A stretch of 33,151 bases of DNA from Clostridiaceae bacterium UBA5444. Its GTDB lineage: Bacteria > Bacillota > Clostridia > Clostridiales > Oxobacteraceae. A program made the position numbers and the translations under genes. Below, one piece after another: positions 22,705-31,459 of the stretch. The notes below the pieces were generated by a model, which was not told the origin of the DNA, made no database searches, and saw only the letters and a list, made by a program, of their open reading frames with translations. The stretch covers positions 1 through 33,151 of the forward strand of contig DIRE01000020.1 of the NCBI GenBank assembly GCA_002426575.1, written 5' to 3'. The first letter of the stretch is position 1. The number at the start of each line of letters is the position of its first letter.

Positions 22705-23786
22705 AAAAAATTGCAATAACACTAATCTTATTAATGGCCATATTCCTAACATCCTGTACAAGTAGTAACAAGACGCCTCAAGATAATAACAATAATAAAA
22801 ATCCTACACCTTCTGCGATCATAACACCAAGTGAAGAAAACCCAAAGGTGTCTGATTATTTCCCATTTAAAAAAGATGTATACAAAAGATACAAAGGCAA
22901 TGGTAATGAATACTTAGATAGGGAAACCTATGTAGATTTTATCCATGAAGATAAAATGCAGATAAGATCAATAAATCCTGGTACTACGGCAATAATAGTA
23001 TATGAAATAAAAGACGGTGCCTTAAAGAGGCTCTATTCCCGTGGGGAAGCATATTACCGATATGATTATACATCTTTTAAAGGTGATGAAGAAATACTTA
23101 TTAAAGAGCCTATTAAAGTTGGGACCTCTTGGACTCTAAAAGATGGTACTGTAAGAAGTATAACAGGTATAGATAAGGAAATTGAAACTCCATCTGGTAA
23201 ATATAAAGCACTGGAAATCACAACTGATGAGAAAGACGGATCTGAAGTGGATTACTATGTAAAAGATATAGGCCATGTAAAATATGTTTATAAACCTAAG
23301 GATGGTTCATCCGCATTGCTTAGTGAACTTGAAGAAATGCAAGAAAACAAACCCTTAGTTCAAAATATTAGATTCTATTTCCCTGATGCTAGTGCAGAAA
23401 AACAGGTATATATCGATAGAAATGTTGAAATGCTAACAAATGAGGATATGAAATATAAATTTCAAAAAGAACTTAAAACAGTTCCAGAAGGCAGTAAGCT
23501 TGCCAAGGTATTGCCTAAGGATACCCAGGTTTCTACACCTATCCTAGATGAAGAAAAAGGCACTGTGACTATAAACTTTTCATCTCACCTTATAAATGAT
23601 GCAAATGCAGGTGCAGGATTTGAAAGTATGCTTCTGCATTGTATAGCCAATACATTTGGAGATTACTACAATGTGGACAAAGTAGTAATTACTGTAGATG
23701 ATAAATTATATGAATCAGGACATTTTATGCTTAAGCCTGGTGAATACCTATCAGTAGATACTAAAAACATTTCACAGTATAAATAA
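22701..23786 (+). CDS. GerMN-domain lipoprotein
   Basis: A 361-residue lipoprotein exported and lipidated at Cys19 (lipobox LTSC). An Asn/Pro-rich linker (about 20-50) leads to a beta-rich domain (about 55-215) that I cannot name. The C-terminal GerMN domain covers about 220-350: NIRFYFPDASAE, TVPEGSKLAKVLP, GTVTINFSSHLIND, LLHCIANTFGDYYNVDKVVITVDDK. GerMN domains occur in GerM and in cell-envelope or spore-associated proteins and probably bind other proteins or peptidoglycan. It overlaps the MmcQ-like gene by 4 bases and ends before a strong terminator. A spore or germination role is possible but not shown. Confidence 0.85.
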   Translation: MKKIAITLILLMAIFLTSCTSSNKTPQDNNNNKNPTPSAIITPSEENPKVSDYFPFKKDVYKRYKGNGNEYLDRETYVDFIHEDKMQIRSINPGTTAIIVYEIKDGALKRLYSRGEAYYRYDYTSFKGDEEILIKEPIKVGTSWTLKDGTVRSITGIDKEIETPSGKYKALEITTDEKDGSEVDYYVKDIGHVKYVYKPKDGSSALLSELEEMQENKPLVQNIRFYFPDASAEKQVYIDRNVEMLTNEDMKYKFQKELKTVPEGSKLAKVLPKDTQVSTPILDEEKGTVTINFSSHLINDANAGAGFESMLLHCIANTFGDYYNVDKVVITVDDKLYESGHFMLKPGEYLSVDTKNISQYK

Positions 23787-23807
23787 TCCATAGTATCTCT
23801 AACATAC

Positions 23808-23843
23808 AAGGGCTGTATTAATATTATCAGCCCTTCTTTTTTT
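23808..23843 (+). terminator. Intrinsic terminator after the GerMN gene
   Basis: AAGGGCTG/CAGCCCTT, an 8-bp stem with a 12-base A/T loop, followed by CTTTTTTT. A standard rho-independent terminator on the plus strand. Confidence 0.9.
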
Positions 23844-23950
23844 ATTATCTGCATCAAAATCAAAGCAGAAAAATATACCTCCTGCTTTATCATATTAAAT
23901 GGTATACTTAATATTAATATTCTAAACTAGACTGACAAGGGAGAATTATA

Positions 23951-24784
23951 ATGAAATTTAGTAAAAACATTTTATGGATAAGCTTTTTTGCAATTCTTAT
24001 TTTTATTTTAGTTTTATATATTTATTATGAAGTAAATTGTCCAACATTTAAAAAAATAGAGGTTAAATCCAATAAGATAAAAAATGATATTAGAATACTT
24101 CAAATATCTGATTACCATAATAAAAAGTTTAAAAATGAAAATAGAGCTGTATTAGATGAAGTTAAAAACTTAAAATCAGATATAATAGTTATAACAGGAG
24201 ATTTAATAAACAGAAGCAGTGAAAACTGTGATAATGCCTATAATTTTATTAAAGAATTAATAAAAATTAATCCAAATGTATATTTTATTAATGGGAATCA
24301 TGAAAGGGATAATATAAATATTCCTGCAGATGAATTGGATTTAAACCTATCAAAATTAGGAGTGCGTGTACTAATCAACCAAGGTTTAAAGGTAAATATT
24401 AATGGAAATTATATAAACATCTGTGGGGTTGATGATATTTATTCTCATAACTGCGACCTAAGCAAAGCCCTTTATGACACTGAAAGCAACCTTTTTACAC
24501 TGCTTTTATCCCATGAACCAGATATAGTGCTTAAATATTCAAGTATACCCTGTGATTTAATTTTAAGCGGACACACTCATGGTGGGCAAATTAGGCTCCC
24601 ATTAATTGGTGCAATTATTGCTCCAGGGCAGGGCTTTTTTCCAAAATATAATAAGGGATTATATAAATTAAGTAATGATACCACTCTTTATGTAGATAGT
24701 GGCCTTGGAACAGCTAAATTTTTTCCCATAAGATTTTTAAATAGGAGTCAAATGAGTTTAATTAAAATAAGCCAGAGTTTGTAA
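23951..24784 (+). CDS. Membrane-anchored metallophosphoesterase (YkuE-like)
   Basis: Calcineurin-like phosphoesterase of 277 residues with an N-terminal membrane helix (about 8-26). The catalytic domain should face outward unless inverted. The metal ligands are all visible: SDYH (Asp54, His56), GD (Asp84), GNHE (Asn116, His117), SHEP (His188) and GHTHGG (His208, His210). The first motif is SDYH rather than the commoner SDLH. The family includes YkuE and YaeI-type enzymes that act on phospholipid headgroups or UDP-diacylglucosamine; the substrate here is unknown. The ATG follows a GGGAG ribosome site. It is convergent with the sugar-transport operon. Confidence 0.88.
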   Translation: MKFSKNILWISFFAILIFILVLYIYYEVNCPTFKKIEVKSNKIKNDIRILQISDYHNKKFKNENRAVLDEVKNLKSDIIVITGDLINRSSENCDNAYNFIKELIKINPNVYFINGNHERDNINIPADELDLNLSKLGVRVLINQGLKVNINGNYINICGVDDIYSHNCDLSKALYDTESNLFTLLLSHEPDIVLKYSSIPCDLILSGHTHGGQIRLPLIGAIIAPGQGFFPKYNKGLYKLSNDTTLYVDSGLGTAKFFPIRFLNRSQMSLIKISQSL

Positions 24785-24804
24785 CTCCAGCTTAAAAAGT
24801 ATAA

Positions 24805-24849
24805 CAGGAAAGCCGGAAAGTGTACAAACTTTTTACTCCGACTTTCCTG
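24805..24849 (-). terminator. Terminator of the sugar transport operon
   Basis: CAGGAAAG/CTTTCCTG plus CGGA/TCCG, separated by one mismatch. On the minus strand the stem is followed by TTATACTTTTT. It lies between the convergent response regulator and metallophosphoesterase genes. Confidence 0.7.
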
Positions 24850-24877
24850 CTTCTTACAAGAGCCATCTCTGGTCTTC

Positions 24878-25639
24878 TTATTTATTTACAATACAATTAA
24901 AATTTCTGTATTCGTTTGCAGAAACCCCTTCAAGCTTTTTGAATATCCTTGAAAAGTGGGCTGGATCCGTATATCCAACAATTTCAGATATCTCACTTAT
25001 TCTCATGGATGGATCTGATAAAAGCTTTTTAGCTTCTCTTATACGAATACCATTTAGTATGTCATAAAAATTCTGGCCAGTGTGCTTGTTTAAAAGCTTG
25101 CTAAGATGCCATTGGCTTACATAACATTCATCAGCAACCTTTCCTAAAGAAACCTTCTCTGAATAATGTTCTTCAATATATGAAAGTGCCTGCCTTACAA
25201 CAAAGTTATTAGCAGCTTCACTTGTATCATCTTCTTTATCGTTATTTAAGCCATCATTCCCTTGTTCTGCAAGGTTTGCTATCATGACTTCTAATGCCTC
25301 TTTTATCTCATTCATTTTTGATGGTTTTACTAAAAAACGTGTAACCCCAATTTTTATGGCCTTCTGTGCATAAGTAAAATCACGAAAGCCTGTAAGAACA
25401 GTTATCTGCATCTTAGGAAACTCAGATCTTATGCCTGAGAGCATTGTAAGCCCATCCGCATTTGGCATTCTGATATCTGTAATTAAAATATCAGGGCAAT
25501 GTTTCCTTATAGCTTTTGCTCCCTCCACGCCATTACTAGCGGTTGCAATAACCTTACAATTATAGTCCTTCCATGGAATTACAGACGTTAATCCCTCTAC
25601 AATTATAGATTCATCATCAACAATCAAAACTTTATACAC
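24878..25639 (-). CDS. Response regulator with AraC-type DNA-binding domain (YesN-like)
   Basis: Transcription factor of a two-component system, 253 residues. The receiver domain (about 1-120) has the acidic pair Asp8-Asp9, phospho-acceptor Asp55 in ITDIRMP, Thr83 and Lys105 in VKPS. The AraC/XylS double helix-turn-helix covers about 150-250 (VSLGKVADECYVSQWHLSKL and ISEISEIVGYTDPAHFSRIF). I choose the GTG giving MYKVLIVDDE, the usual YesN start, with AGGTGG 5 bases upstream; a GTG three codons earlier directly follows the permease stop codon. Probable partner of the kinase at 28.9-30.7 kb, activating the sugar importer between them. Confidence 0.9.
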   Translation of the reverse strand: MYKVLIVDDESIIVEGLTSVIPWKDYNCKVIATASNGVEGAKAIRKHCPDILITDIRMPNADGLTMLSGIRSEFPKMQITVLTGFRDFTYAQKAIKIGVTRFLVKPSKMNEIKEALEVMIANLAEQGNDGLNNDKEDDTSEAANNFVVRQALSYIEEHYSEKVSLGKVADECYVSQWHLSKLLNKHTGQNFYDILNGIRIREAKKLLSDPSMRISEISEIVGYTDPAHFSRIFKKLEGVSANEYRNFNCIVNK

Positions 25640-25648
25640 ATTTACCAC

Positions 25649-26530
25649 CTATCCCTTAACAGCTCCTGCCGTTAAGCCACTTATTATATTCTTCTGCAAA
25701 CATATATAGACAATCATAACAGGTATTATTATAAGTGTAACCGAGGCAGCCATAAGTCCAAAATCCGTACCATATTTTGAACTAATTTCATTTAGAAGAG
25801 CGCAAATTGGGTACATCTTTCTATCTCTTATTATAATGATCTGGGTAAATAAGTCATTATAGGACCACAAAAATGTAAATATGGCAACAGTAGCACGAGA
25901 CGGCCTTGATAAGGGTACTATAACCTTATTAAAAATCTGCATAATATTACACCCATCTAAAAATGCTGACTCTTCAAGATCCATTGGTATTGTATCTATA
26001 AATCCCATCATAACTATTATAGCAAATGATAGATTTCCTGCAATTTGAGGTGCTATAACGCCTAATGGATTATTTATAAGCCCCATTTTTGCAATCATCT
26101 TAAATACTGGTATAATTGTTGAAAAGGCTGGAAACATAAGACTGCAAATAATAAGTTTCTTTACAAACTTTTTTCCTCTAAAATCATATCTAGTAATAGC
26201 AAAAGCCGCCATGGTAGCTAATAACATTACAATTAATGTAACAGAGCCTGATATTATAAGGCTATTCATATAAGAGCGCAGTATATTCTGCTTTTCAAAT
26301 GCATTTATATAATTAGTAAATATAGGGTTTAATGATAACTCAAAAGAGTTATTTAGTATTTGAGATGTTGTTTTAAATGAGCAGTTAACCACCCATAAAA
26401 AAGGATATACCGTAGTAATCGACCATAATATAAGAAAAAAGTATATTAAAAATTTGCTAAATGAAGGCTTGCTTATTCCCTTTGTTTGGGGCCTTTCTAT
26501 TACTTTTGCAGAATCCGCTGTTTTAATCAT
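25649..26530 (-). CDS. Carbohydrate ABC transporter permease (MalG/LplC type)
   Basis: One of two membrane subunits of a family 1 sugar importer, 293 residues with six predicted helices. The EAA loop that docks the ATPase is ESAFLDGCNIMQIFNKVIVPLS (about 190-211). The C-terminus FKK-like QKNIISGLTAGAVKG matches MalG-type permeases. The start is ATG 26530, 6 bases after GGGGG; an ATG two codons earlier is possible. It lies 10 bases after the other permease gene and directly abuts the response regulator. No ATPase gene is present, so a shared MsmX-like ATPase encoded elsewhere is likely. Confidence 0.92.
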   Translation of the reverse strand: MIKTADSAKVIERPQTKGISKPSFSKFLIYFFLILWSITTVYPFLWVVNCSFKTTSQILNNSFELSLNPIFTNYINAFEKQNILRSYMNSLIISGSVTLIVMLLATMAAFAITRYDFRGKKFVKKLIICSLMFPAFSTIIPVFKMIAKMGLINNPLGVIAPQIAGNLSFAIIVMMGFIDTIPMDLEESAFLDGCNIMQIFNKVIVPLSRPSRATVAIFTFLWSYNDLFTQIIIIRDRKMYPICALLNEISSKYGTDFGLMAASVTLIIIPVMIVYICLQKNIISGLTAGAVKG

Positions 26531-26540
26531 GACCATCCCC

Positions 26541-27413
26541 CTACAATTCCTGCTGCTTAAATACTTTATTTACTACTTGAGACACAACAACCCCTAAAAC
26601 AACAATCATAAGTGCAATGGTTGAACCATAATCAACATTTCCAACAGCAAAGGTAGTTTCGTACATATAAGTGCCTGTAAAGTGTGTTAACCCTGATGGT
26701 GCGCCATATGGTGCTATTACCCAAGGCAAATCGAAAACCTTAAGCGTTCCGGTTATTGCAAGTACTAAGCAGGTACCAATTACATTTCTAATAAGAGGAA
26801 TCTTAATATAGATAACCTTTTTAAGCCCTGTACAGCCATCCATTTCTGATGCTTCATATATATCTGACGAAATGTTTTTAAGCCCCGTAATAAGTATAAT
26901 AAAATAAAATCCCACATACTGCCATATAATAGGTATGGCAATCATAGAAAATGCTCGTTCTGGGGATAGCCACATTACAGGCTCTTTAGAAAACTTTGCA
27001 AGTATCTGATTTAGCATCCCACCATTATAGTTATAAAACAAAGTAAACATAAGCCCTATAGCAGTTGCCGAAATAACTATTGGGAAAAAGAAAATTGTAC
27101 GGAAAAATTGTTGTCCTTTTTTTATGGAATCAACCATAAGTGCAAGTATTAATGCTAGGCCTACTTGAAACACTATAGTAAGCCCCATCATCTTAAAAGA
27201 ATTAGCAAGCGCTATTTTTATCTTTGGATCAGTAAATAGCCTTCTATAGTTTTCAAGTCCTATAAATGTTGGAGGCTCTATTTGTACTATACCAGACAGA
27301 TCATATAAGCTGTTTATAGCATTTAATATAAATGGGTAATATAAAAATATAATCATAATTAGAAGTGAAGGTAGTAAGAATATAAGCAATGGCCTCTTAT
27401 TTTTATATAGCAA
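26541..27413 (-). CDS. Carbohydrate ABC transporter permease (MalF/LplB type)
   Basis: The second membrane subunit, 290 residues, with six predicted helices beginning at LLIFLLPSLLIMIIFLYYPF (about 8-27). GLENYRRLFTDP in the first external loop is typical of UgpA/LplB permeases, and the EAA loop is EASEMDGCTGLKKVIYIKIP (about 188-207). The start is TTG 27413, immediately after an in-frame TGA; its ribosome site (AAAAGG, about 13 bases away) is weak, so translation may be modest or the start imprecise. It lies downstream of the binding-protein gene, separated by a hairpin. Confidence 0.9.
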   Translation of the reverse strand: MLYKNKRPLLIFLLPSLLIMIIFLYYPFILNAINSLYDLSGIVQIEPPTFIGLENYRRLFTDPKIKIALANSFKMMGLTIVFQVGLALILALMVDSIKKGQQFFRTIFFFPIVISATAIGLMFTLFYNYNGGMLNQILAKFSKEPVMWLSPERAFSMIAIPIIWQYVGFYFIILITGLKNISSDIYEASEMDGCTGLKKVIYIKIPLIRNVIGTCLVLAITGTLKVFDLPWVIAPYGAPSGLTHFTGTYMYETTFAVGNVDYGSTIALMIVVLGVVVSQVVNKVFKQQEL

Positions 27414-27433
27414 ATCATATCACTGCCTTTTCT

Positions 27434-27471
27434 AAAATAAGAAAGCGGAGGATTTTCCGCTTTCCTATTTT
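27434..27471 (-). promoter_or_regulatory. Intercistronic hairpin between binding protein and permeases
   Basis: GAAAGCGGA/TCCGCTTTC (9 bp) extended by AAAATA/TATTTT after one mismatch, directly after the binding-protein stop. On the minus strand only a broken T run follows, so it probably acts as a leaky terminator or 3'-end stabiliser, giving more binding protein than permease, as known for other ABC importers. Confidence 0.65.
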
Positions 27472-27495
27472 GTTTTATTGAAATAAACTTATAAC

Positions 27496-28779
27496 CTACT
27501 TTGCATTTATTGTTACCATATTTTTTACTGCCTCTTGAGCGGTAAGTTTACCCATGGATATATCAGAAATTGATCTTAATAATGTCCCGAAAGCTTCTGG
27601 TTTTAATCTTGAATCTGTAGCAGCATCAAGGCCTTTTGCTGCAGCTGCCATCTTTGCTCCATCCTCCATAAGCTTTGGCAATCCTTTTGGGGTCTCACAT
27701 TCTGCTGCAGGTGTTCCTGCTCCACTCCAGTATATGGCTATGGAATCTTTATTTGTATGGGTCATAACAAAATCAACTGCTGCTTTCCTTTTATCCGGAT
27801 CATCCCATGCCTTTTTGGTTATATAAAATCCGCTTGAAAAACCTGCAATTATGTCTGTTGGATCTTTTGCTCCGCCTGGAACTGTTGGGAATGCAACTAT
27901 TGTTGTATTATCCTTGTCTTCAACCCCGTTTGCAAACCATGAACCATCAAGTTGCATAGCTGCCTTTTTGCTCTTAAATAAGTTGCCTGCATCGGCATCT
28001 TTTATAACGTCAGTATCTTTTGGAAAAGCGCCGGCATCTCTTAAAGTCTTAAAATATTCAAGCCCTTTTACCCAACTATCAGGCAGTGCATTTGGATCTT
28101 TTGGGTTTAATGAGTGATCCTTAACTCCTCCTTGGGATAAAATAAGGTGTTCTATCCAATAATGAGGTACTTCATTTAGAGAAACTGATATTGGAATTAT
28201 TCCATTATCATTGAAAACTTTAACTGCCTTCATTAAGTTATCCCAAGTTGTTGGTAATTCTAAGCTATACTTATCAAATAAATCTTTGTTGCAGAAAAGT
28301 CCTTCGTAGTAGCCTGTAAGTGGAAGCGCATAGACTTTTCCATCAGAAGCTGTAACACCTTTTAATGCATCCGCCTTTATGTCTTTGCCATAGTCAGGAT
28401 ACTCTTTGCGTATTTCATCTACTGTTACAAATTTGTTGGCCTTTAGTACATCGTCGGCTTGCGCATCCGTGAAAAAGAACAAAACATCTGGTTCATTCCC
28501 TACAGCAAAGTCAGCTGCTATTTTAGTTTTCCATTCATTATTAGATGTAGTTGAATCATCTTCAATTGTTACATATGGGTTTGCAGAAGTGAATGCTTTG
28601 TTGAGGGCTTGGTAAGTTTTAGCATTAGGGTCTGTACCTCCAAACATGGAAACTGTTTTCAATGTTATCTCCTTTGGCTTATTAACTTCGCTAGTATTTT
28701 TGTTTTCTTGTTTACCACAGCCTGAAACTATACCCGCTACAAGAATAAGAGACGTAAGTATGGATACTAACTTTTTCAT
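27496..28779 (-). CDS. Extracellular sugar-binding lipoprotein (family 1)
   Basis: Substrate-binding subunit of the ABC importer, 427 residues, anchored to the membrane by lipidated Cys21 (lipobox VSGC). The mature part has the family 1 pattern: ITLKTVSMFGGTDPNAKTYQ at the first strand, ADFAVGNEPDVLFFF, VYALPLTGYYEGLFCNKDLF and AAMQLDGSWFANGV. This sequence group binds mono- or oligosaccharides; the sugar cannot be read. It has its own promoter and a GGGGGAGG ribosome site, and lies between the sensor kinase gene and the permeases. Confidence 0.93.
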   Translation of the reverse strand: MKKLVSILTSLILVAGIVSGCGKQENKNTSEVNKPKEITLKTVSMFGGTDPNAKTYQALNKAFTSANPYVTIEDDSTTSNNEWKTKIAADFAVGNEPDVLFFFTDAQADDVLKANKFVTVDEIRKEYPDYGKDIKADALKGVTASDGKVYALPLTGYYEGLFCNKDLFDKYSLELPTTWDNLMKAVKVFNDNGIIPISVSLNEVPHYWIEHLILSQGGVKDHSLNPKDPNALPDSWVKGLEYFKTLRDAGAFPKDTDVIKDADAGNLFKSKKAAMQLDGSWFANGVEDKDNTTIVAFPTVPGGAKDPTDIIAGFSSGFYITKKAWDDPDKRKAAVDFVMTHTNKDSIAIYWSGAGTPAAECETPKGLPKLMEDGAKMAAAAKGLDAATDSRLKPEAFGTLLRSISDISMGKLTAQEAVKNMVTINAK

Positions 28780-28821
28780 TACTATTCCTCCCCCGATAAT
28801 ATTTACCTAACTCTTATATTA

Positions 28822-28850
28822 AGTATAGCGGGTTGTATTAGTTAAGTTAA
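28822..28850 (-). promoter_or_regulatory. Promoter of the sugar importer operon
   Basis: On the minus strand TTAACT (28845-28850), a 17-base spacer and TATACT (28822-28827), about 43 bases before the binding-protein ATG. An AraC-type regulator would be expected to bind just upstream; no clear direct repeat is evident. Confidence 0.6.
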
Positions 28851-28911
28851 TTATTATACTTGATATAAATTGTATATTATTGTTATCCTTTCTATTTTCA
28901 CAATCTTTATA

Positions 28912-30693
28912 CTATTTATCAACAAGCATGGGTATCTCAATTTCTGTAACTGTTCTTTTTTTGTTGTCCTTAGTTATAGTAAGTCCATATTCCCCACCAT
29001 AAATAAGCTTTATACGCTCATTTACATTTCGTATGCCAAGGCGTTCAGTCTTTACAGTCCCATTTATATTTTTAAGCATATTATTTATCTTTATAAGCTC
29101 ATCATCCTCAATTTCTTTTCCATCATTAATTATATTTATTACCATGTGTTTGTCACGCTCATAAACTTTGATTATTATGGTTCCGCTTTGGACAGATTCT
29201 ATGCCATGGACAACTGCATTTTCTACTAAAGGCTGAAGTATTAATCTCGGTACCATATTAGGCAGCAAACAATCATCTATTTCCTTTTTTATGGTGATCC
29301 TCTTCCCAAACCTTTTTGAAATTATAAATAAATATGCATCAATACATGAAAGTTCTTCAGATAAAGGTATCAATCTTTTATTTGAACGATCCATACTAGA
29401 ATCGAGGAGCACTGACAAAGCTTCAATCATATTAGAAACCTCAGTATCTCCAGCCATTCTAGCCTTCCAATTCATCATCTCTAAGGTGTTCCCCAAAAAG
29501 TGGGGGTTAATCTGAGACTGCAGTGCAAGTATCTTTGCATCCTTTAATGCTAGTTCCTCTTTATAAACATACTCAAACAGCCTTTTCAATTCTGATGACA
29601 TGTTATTAAATGAATTTGCAACCATTTTGAATTCATAATTATGCATATCATCTTCAGAAAGATGTACACCAAAATCACCGTTTTCTATATTTTTTGTTGC
29701 CGCAACAAGGTTTTGTATTGGGTTGGTTACATTCTTATGCAGAAAATAAAGTACAAATATAATACATGGAATGGTAAGCAGTGCAATGAAATAAACTATA
29801 TTTTTAAGATTTTTGTACTGGCTATATATAACATCTTTGTCAAGTATAATTCCAAGACCTATAGAATAATTATCTGTTTTCCTCTTATTATAAAAAGAAA
29901 CCGTATTATAATCTAATTTTATATCTGATTTATCAGTTTTTAAAAGAGTTTCAACAAGATTATCCTTTGGAACCTCTGAAGCCTCCTTATACCCTGGATT
30001 AAATCTTAAAGTAGAATCATTTAATGAAATAGCCACGCTTTTAGGAGTATCTTCTTGAGCAAACATATGCCCAAATAGATACATTGGATCAATTTGCAGT
30101 ACGATTACCCCAAAACGTTTTGAATAACCGCTAACTAACATCATGTTTCTTATAACATAGATATTATTATTATCAACAATAAACCCAACATCAGTGCCAA
30201 GATGTTTTGACATTTCTACTGCTTTATTATGTATGTTATCCCTATAATACTGTATAGGCATAGCACCAACTCGCGAATTTATATTTATACTGTTGTTATC
30301 AGCATCAGCATCGTTGTCAGCAAGAAAAAATGCGGACATCATGTACCTTTTATTAAGGTAAAACTTTTCTCTCAAGTAGCCATCCACCTGATTAAAAAAG
30401 CCATTCCATGATAGTGCCCCTGATGCATAATCTGAGTAGGCATCTTCAATAACCATGTCATAGGTTGCATTCTTTGATGCATCTATTACCACGTTTAACT
30501 TTTCAACAGCAAATTCAGTATAATAGTAATACTGATTCTTCAAATACTCGTTTATTCTGTTATTTATGCTATCACTATAAAAAAATATACTATATCCGCC
30601 TATTATTAGCATTGGGACTATCCAGAAGCTTACAACTATTATTAATATCTTTTCCTTTACCGTAGGCATTCTACCATTAAATAATTTTTCCAA
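28912..30693 (-). CDS. Sensor histidine kinase (YesM-like, HPK7 type)
   Basis: Membrane kinase of 593 residues. Helix 1 (about 15-39) and helix 2 (about 297-318) enclose a roughly 255-residue extracellular Cache-like sensor region. A HAMP domain follows (about 320-373) and then the His_kinase domain with SQINPHFLGNTLE, phospho-acceptor His398. The ATP-binding region is seen at LQPLVENAVVHGIE and in RLGIRNVNERIKLIYG. It starts at TTG 30693, 8 bases after AAGGGGG; an in-frame stop lies just upstream. It precedes the sugar importer, and its probable partner regulator follows the permeases. The ligand may be the imported sugar or the loaded binding protein. Confidence 0.92.
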   Translation of the reverse strand: MEKLFNGRMPTVKEKILIIVVSFWIVPMLIIGGYSIFFYSDSINNRINEYLKNQYYYYTEFAVEKLNVVIDASKNATYDMVIEDAYSDYASGALSWNGFFNQVDGYLREKFYLNKRYMMSAFFLADNDADADNNSININSRVGAMPIQYYRDNIHNKAVEMSKHLGTDVGFIVDNNNIYVIRNMMLVSGYSKRFGVIVLQIDPMYLFGHMFAQEDTPKSVAISLNDSTLRFNPGYKEASEVPKDNLVETLLKTDKSDIKLDYNTVSFYNKRKTDNYSIGLGIILDKDVIYSQYKNLKNIVYFIALLTIPCIIFVLYFLHKNVTNPIQNLVAATKNIENGDFGVHLSEDDMHNYEFKMVANSFNNMSSELKRLFEYVYKEELALKDAKILALQSQINPHFLGNTLEMMNWKARMAGDTEVSNMIEALSVLLDSSMDRSNKRLIPLSEELSCIDAYLFIISKRFGKRITIKKEIDDCLLPNMVPRLILQPLVENAVVHGIESVQSGTIIIKVYERDKHMVINIINDGKEIEDDELIKINNMLKNINGTVKTERLGIRNVNERIKLIYGGEYGLTITKDNKKRTVTEIEIPMLVDK

Positions 30694-30783
30694 TCATATT
30701 TCCCCCTTTATAATTGAATGTTATTGCCTAGCATTAAATAGGTATGCTGCAAATATATCTTTTACTGTACAATTTACATTTAA

Positions 30784-30812
30784 TGGACTATGGGCGGGAA
30801 AAAAGCTATAAT
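30784..30812 (+). promoter_or_regulatory. Candidate promoter of the sortase gene
   Basis: TGGACT (30784-30789), a 17-base spacer and a perfect TATAAT (30807-30812), 45 bases before the ATG. It is preferred to a second TATAAT at 30840, which would start RNA after the ribosome site. I see no clear promoter for the divergent kinase gene in the same gap. Confidence 0.5.
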
Positions 30813-30857
30813 TTATTAAAGGGCTTTTGCTAAATTATGTATAATAGGAGTTGTATT

Positions 30858-31439
30858 ATGAAACATAAACTTGGTATCTTACTTATGGTAATAGGAATTA
30901 CCATAATGTGCTATACATTATATATTAAATTCGATTCACAAAAAAGGCAACAAAGAATGATAGATGCATTTATAAATCTTCAGATTGATTCAGAAGATGG
31001 GGCAGGGGTTGAAGATACGGAAAAAGTTGCAGAGACTGAAATTCAAAATACAGAAAATATACTAGGGATACTTAAACTACCTAAAATTGATTTAGAGGTT
31101 CCTATAATTGAAGGCATAAATCCTCAAAACTTAAAATATGCAGTAGGCCATTTTAGTGAAACAGCTGGCATTGGCAAAAAAGGCAATTGTGCTATTGCAG
31201 GCCACAGAAGTTATACCTATAACGAATACTTCAATAGGCTAATTGAGATGGAAGTAGGGGATCAGATAATTGTAAATACAAAGGAAAAAGAATTTGCTTA
31301 TATTGTATATGAAAAGAAAATAGTTGAGCCTAGTGAGATTTCAGTACTAGACTCAACTGATGATGCCACAATAACATTAGTAACCTGCCACCCTGAGAGA
31401 TCCTCTTCTAAAAGATTAGTAGTCAAAGGCAGGCTTTGA
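30858..31439 (+). CDS. Sortase, class D-like
   Basis: Membrane transpeptidase that cleaves a C-terminal sorting signal and attaches the protein to the cell wall. Of 193 residues, a helix (about 6-23) anchors it. The catalytic domain has GILKLPKIDLEVPIIEG at its start, His116 in AGHRSY, Cys177 in TLVTCHP and Arg186 in KRLVVKG. TLVTCHPE and the short size fit class D rather than class A or B. The start is the ATG after AGGAG; an ORF reading seven codons longer has no ribosome site. No protein in this window has an LPxTG-type sorting signal, so its substrates lie elsewhere. Confidence 0.9.
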   Translation: MKHKLGILLMVIGITIMCYTLYIKFDSQKRQQRMIDAFINLQIDSEDGAGVEDTEKVAETEIQNTENILGILKLPKIDLEVPIIEGINPQNLKYAVGHFSETAGIGKKGNCAIAGHRSYTYNEYFNRLIEMEVGDQIIVNTKEKEFAYIVYEKKIVEPSEISVLDSTDDATITLVTCHPERSSSKRLVVKGRL

Positions 31440-31459
31440 TTCTTATTATTTTTGCACTA

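Noticed and set aside
30840..30845. TATAAT just before the sortase gene
   Set aside because: RNA starting 6-7 bases downstream would omit the AGGAG ribosome site; the 30784-30812 promoter fits better.
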